From: Candidatus Kapaibacterium sp.
Lineage (GTDB): Bacteria > Bacteroidota > Ignavibacteria > Kapaibacteriales > Kapaibacteriaceae
Assembly: GCA_030833725.1 (NCBI GenBank)
Contig: JAURGP010000011.1
Location: forward strand, 1-46,842
Direction of reading: 5' to 3'
DNA length: 46,842 nucleotides
Shown in pieces: positions 44,263 to 46,842 of this stretch. The notes under the pieces were generated by a model, which was not told the origin of the DNA, did no database searches, and worked only from the letters and a program-made list of their open reading frames with translations. A program made the position numbers and the translations under genes. The stretch's first letter is position 1. Each line of letters begins with the position of its first letter.

Positions 44263-45090
44263 TTACCGCAGTCGTCGCACTAAGATCTGATCGGTGATCG
44301 AGGCGAGGTTGTACTGCATCTTCGGCTGGCAGGAGCACCGCACGACGGTACGCTCCATTAAAATCGTGATCACAAAGGCTCCAACTTGCACGTCTGGGAG
44401 GTCGCTGGCGGGAATCACCGCACGGCCGTCGTCGTCGCCAGAGTAATCGTAGGAGGCAAACAGCACGCCGCTCGCCGAGCGGATCTCCACAATGATCTTC
44501 ATGGGAATCACCACGGGCGACGGTGGTATGGCCTGTGGCGACCACGTGATGACAACGTCGCGACCACTGCTGAGTGTATCCGGTACATCAGCCCCTTGCA
44601 GGCCATTGTACTGAACATTGAGGGGGGCTCCCACGAACAGAGAGGTCTGGTAGGGGGCGATGCCAGCGCTGGCGTTGCCCGAGAATCCAATCGTCAGCGT
44701 GGTATCCGAGGGGAGGTCGTCGGGGCTTCCAACGTAGCGGTAGAGCGTGGCGCCATTGGTGAGGGCGGAGGTCAGCTCCAGAGGACCAACGGTGCACAGC
44801 CCCAGATCGATGGTGTTGCCAGCACGACCGGCACGCGTTTCTGCTCCGGCAAAGATGTCGAGGTAGGTGGAGTCGGATGTGAGGGTGTGCTGCTGGCGCT
44901 GCAAGATGATGACCTGGGCGAGCGGTGCATCAAGGATTCCCGAGAGCAGTCCGTTGGGTCGCATCGTGGTATCGGGGCAGTCGCAGGCATCAACGGGTCC
45001 TGTTGCAGTGCCGCACGATTGCGCTATTGCTGCTACCCCTACAACAAGGATCCAGAACAGCCATCGATTCCATATCAGACGTAAGTCCAT
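44263..45090 (-). CDS. hypothetical lipoprotein
   Basis: 275 residues. A basic-hydrophobic start ending AIAQSC (Cys26) suggests a lipoprotein; the flavin oxidase next door has a similar QSC. After a short Cys/Asp-rich linker (VDACDCPD) the body is beta-rich with no motif I know. It starts 31 bases upstream of the flavin oxidase start on the same strand, so the two may be co-transcribed. ATG 45090 is preferred to TTG 45093. Contains a GTAGGGGGC copy on the + strand. Confidence 0.7.
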   Translation of the reverse strand: MDLRLIWNRWLFWILVVGVAAIAQSCGTATGPVDACDCPDTTMRPNGLLSGILDAPLAQVIILQRQQHTLTSDSTYLDIFAGAETRAGRAGNTIDLGLCTVGPLELTSALTNGATLYRYVGSPDDLPSDTTLTIGFSGNASAGIAPYQTSLFVGAPLNVQYNGLQGADVPDTLSSGRDVVITWSPQAIPPSPVVIPMKIIVEIRSASGVLFASYDYSGDDDGRAVIPASDLPDVQVGAFVITILMERTVVRCSCQPKMQYNLASITDQILVRRLR

Positions 45091-45112
45091 CAAGAGGCCA
45101 TAAATTTACGTG

Positions 45113-45613
45113 ATGAAGATGTATGCTGTCCTGCTTATTTCACTCTTGCTGGGTGCCCAAAGTCTGTGGGCGCAGAGTACGAACTCCGAGGATCGATCGT
45201 GGCTGGCCATGGTTGTGAAGCCCGATGTGATGGATGTACAACTCGTCTGGCAATGGGATGCCGATAGCAGTCGGCTGATCATCGACGGTGTACTCGTCGA
45301 TTGGCGAGACAGTACCGACGCACGATTTGTTGGTCGTCGATTTATGAAGACCGTGAGCTGCCTGCCCGAGGGCACGCTGCGCTCCCAGGGCGACTCGGTG
45401 GTGATCATTCCCGCGGCGGCATCGATGCGCCAACTGGAGCGGATCGAGGCGATGGGCGTGTACCGATTGATGCTGCCGCTGCGGACCGTAGGCGGTGGTC
45501 CCGTTCCCGAGAAGCCATCGGGTACTCTCATCTTGAACGTGATGGCTGGGAAGCTGATCGACCGCAAGTACTCCATGGAAATGACCCGGCAGTTCGTGCT
45601 GGAGCTACCGTAA
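45113..45613 (+). CDS. small secreted protein of unknown function
   Basis: 166 residues with a signal peptide (KMYAVLLISLLLGAQSLWAQ). The mature part is mixed alpha/beta with no recognised domain. It lies 22 bases from the divergent lipoprotein gene, so their promoters must overlap. GTG 45110 is an alternative start. Confidence 0.65.
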   Translation: MKMYAVLLISLLLGAQSLWAQSTNSEDRSWLAMVVKPDVMDVQLVWQWDADSSRLIIDGVLVDWRDSTDARFVGRRFMKTVSCLPEGTLRSQGDSVVIIPAAASMRQLERIEAMGVYRLMLPLRTVGGGPVPEKPSGTLILNVMAGKLIDRKYSMEMTRQFVLELP

Positions 45614-45630
45614 GCAGAGGAGTACGCGAA

Positions 45631-46605
45631 ATGATGTTGTCCGTGCTGGATCAAAGTCCCGTCATTGCTGGCCAGTCAGGTGCCGCAGCAATTGCCGATA
45701 CGATGACCTTGGTAGAGTCAGCTGATCGATGGGGCTACCATCGCTACTGGTTTAGTGAGCACCATGGCAGTGCCTCGTTTGCTAGCGCCTCACCGTTGGT
45801 GATGATGGCCCATGCCGCCGCCCGCACCACGCACATCCGCCTTGGCAGCGGCGGAGTGCTCATGGGTCACGCTAGGCCGCTTGAGGTAGCCGAGGCGGTA
45901 CGTGTCCTGCATGCGCTCGCTCCCGGACGCATTGATCTCGGAATGGGCCGTGCTCCAGGCGGTGATCAGCGGGTGATGCAGGCCTTGGGCTATGATCCGC
46001 GCACCACGCCGCAGCGCATCCGCGAGGTGCTGGACCTCTTGGCAGACACCTGCATTGCCAGTAACGATGGCAGGGTTGTCGCTGTACCCGATGGGGTGCC
46101 AGCTCCCGAACCATGGGTGTTGGGAACGAGTCCCGACAGTGCTCAGATGGCCGCAGCGCTCGGCTTGCCCTATGCAGCGGGCGCCTTCATCGACCCAACA
46201 CAGATCGAAACGTGCCTCGCCACGTACTATCAGCACTTCGTACCCTCGCGCTGGTGCGCTGCTCCCACAACGATGTTGGCAACAGTGGTGTTCTGTGCTG
46301 ATACGGAACAGGATGCTCGACGTATCATGCACACCTCCGAGCAGTGGTTTGTGCAGAGCTTCCTGCGTGCGGAGAACGTCCGCTTTCCTGCTGGTGATCA
46401 CTCGATCACGCTTTCCGCCCGAGAGACGATGATTACAGAGATGCGGCGATCAACCGTAATATGGGGTACGGCGCAGGCATGCGTGGAGCAACTTCAGATG
46501 TTGCAGAAGCGTTTGCAGGTTGCCGAAGTAGCGGTGGTCACCATCACCGAGCGTTTTGATGATCGACTTCGGAGTTACGAACTACTTGCCGAGGCTCTGC
46601 AATGA
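45631..46605 (+). CDS. luciferase-like (LLM) flavin-dependent oxidoreductase
   Basis: 324 residues, TIM-barrel LLM family. LSVLDQSPV, YHRYWFSEHHGSASFASASPLVM and RIDLGMGRAPGGD are the family blocks. FMN or F420 could be the cofactor; YhbW-like members use FMN. AGAGGAG lies upstream of ATG 45631. The longer frame to 45301 overlaps the previous gene and is rejected. Confidence 0.9.
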   Translation: MMLSVLDQSPVIAGQSGAAAIADTMTLVESADRWGYHRYWFSEHHGSASFASASPLVMMAHAAARTTHIRLGSGGVLMGHARPLEVAEAVRVLHALAPGRIDLGMGRAPGGDQRVMQALGYDPRTTPQRIREVLDLLADTCIASNDGRVVAVPDGVPAPEPWVLGTSPDSAQMAAALGLPYAAGAFIDPTQIETCLATYYQHFVPSRWCAAPTTMLATVVFCADTEQDARRIMHTSEQWFVQSFLRAENVRFPAGDHSITLSARETMITEMRRSTVIWGTAQACVEQLQMLQKRLQVAEVAVVTITERFDDRLRSYELLAEALQ

Positions 46606-46615
46606 TGATTGCGCG

Positions 46616-46842
46616 ATGATGATCGAAGCACTGTGCGCACTTGCGCTTACCATGATGGTACGTTCGTCCGATACCACCCTAGATACCACCCTAGTGCCGC
46701 TGCACGACTACATCCCGGATCTGCTGGTAGACGTGCGCTACGCCACCACCGACAACTTCACCGGCAGGGTGCTGTACGACACCGATGTCCTCCGAGCACG
46801 GCTGTTCGTTGTAGAAGGGCTGCAGCGGGCACAAGCCGAAGC
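46616..46842 (+). CDS. D-Ala-D-Ala dipeptidase (VanX/DdpX family), 5' part
   Basis: 75 codons, cut by the window end. VDVRYATTDNFTGRVLYD is the N-terminal signature of peptidase M15D. The zinc motif would lie beyond the window. A hydrophobic start (MMIEALCALALTMMV) may be a short signal sequence. A 12-nt duplication at 46670-46693 gives DTTLDTTL. In bacteria without vancomycin genes such enzymes recycle peptidoglycan dipeptides. Confidence 0.85.
   Translation, partial: MMIEALCALALTMMVRSSDTTLDTTLVPLHDYIPDLLVDVRYATTDNFTGRVLYDTDVLRARLFVVEGLQRAQAE
46670..46693 (+). repeat. 12-nt in-frame duplication in VanX-like gene
   Basis: Two exact copies of GATACCACCCTA, encoding Asp-Thr-Thr-Leu twice between the hydrophobic start and the catalytic domain. 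Confidence 0.8.

Noticed and set aside
1410-44658. GTAGGGGGC explained as a common Val-Gly-Gly codon string
   Set aside because: Five copies are read so, but the other coding copies use different frames or the opposite strand and two are intergenic.

Overview
The window is a dense, moderately GC-rich bacterial chromosome segment with no tRNA, rRNA, insertion sequence or CRISPR array. Two proteins end in type IX secretion (T9SS) C-terminal sorting domains. Two clear promoters fit the Bacteroidota TTG / TAnnTTTG pattern. The arginine genes follow the Bacteroidota N-acyl-ornithine layout. This points to the Bacteroidota/Chlorobiota superphylum. I would guess an Ignavibacteria- or Kapabacteria-like lineage rather than a classical Bacteroides, but that placement is inference.

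Layout. 1-3250: end of a T9SS cargo protein, a dicarboxylate/amino-acid symporter and an MFS transporter, translationally coupled. 3274-6289: own promoter, a mitochondrial-type EF-G (EFG1) and glutamyl-Q-tRNA(Asp) synthetase. 6335-25289: the str-S10-spc-alpha ribosomal superoperon (rpsL, rpsG, a second and divergent fusA, tuf, rpsJ to rplQ, with secY, map, infA and rpoA). rpsD is missing from its usual place, and rplR carries an in-frame amber codon at a conserved Tyr. A terminator at 25311-25339 closes the block. 25347-26493: engB and purE. 26561-34587: arginine operon GNAT-argG-argC-argD-argF'-argB-argE-argH, with all junctions from the GNAT gene to argH overlapping. The carbamoyltransferase is the N-acyl-ornithine type. 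34520-46842: accessory region with a PAP2 phosphatase, a cobalamin riboswitch controlling a secreted beta-propeller (BtuG-like candidate), an MFS transporter, a HAD phosphatase, a SurA/PpiD-like isomerase, a WYL regulator, an SPFH protein, a small envelope protein, a Tat-exported bicovalent flavin oxidase, a lipoprotein, a small secreted protein, a luciferase-like oxidoreductase and the start of a VanX-type dipeptidase.

Main points for a second look: (1) the nonamer GTAGGGGGC occurs 14 times on both strands in several reading frames, only once between about 6.2 and 29.8 kb; (2) the amber codon in rplR; (3) the B12 riboswitch plus T9SS beta-propeller, a candidate surface cobalamin-capture module; (4) two very different EF-Gs within 6 kb; (5) Thr at the substrate-selecting position of ArgF'; (6) recurrent 12-nt in-frame tandem duplications, several at start codons.
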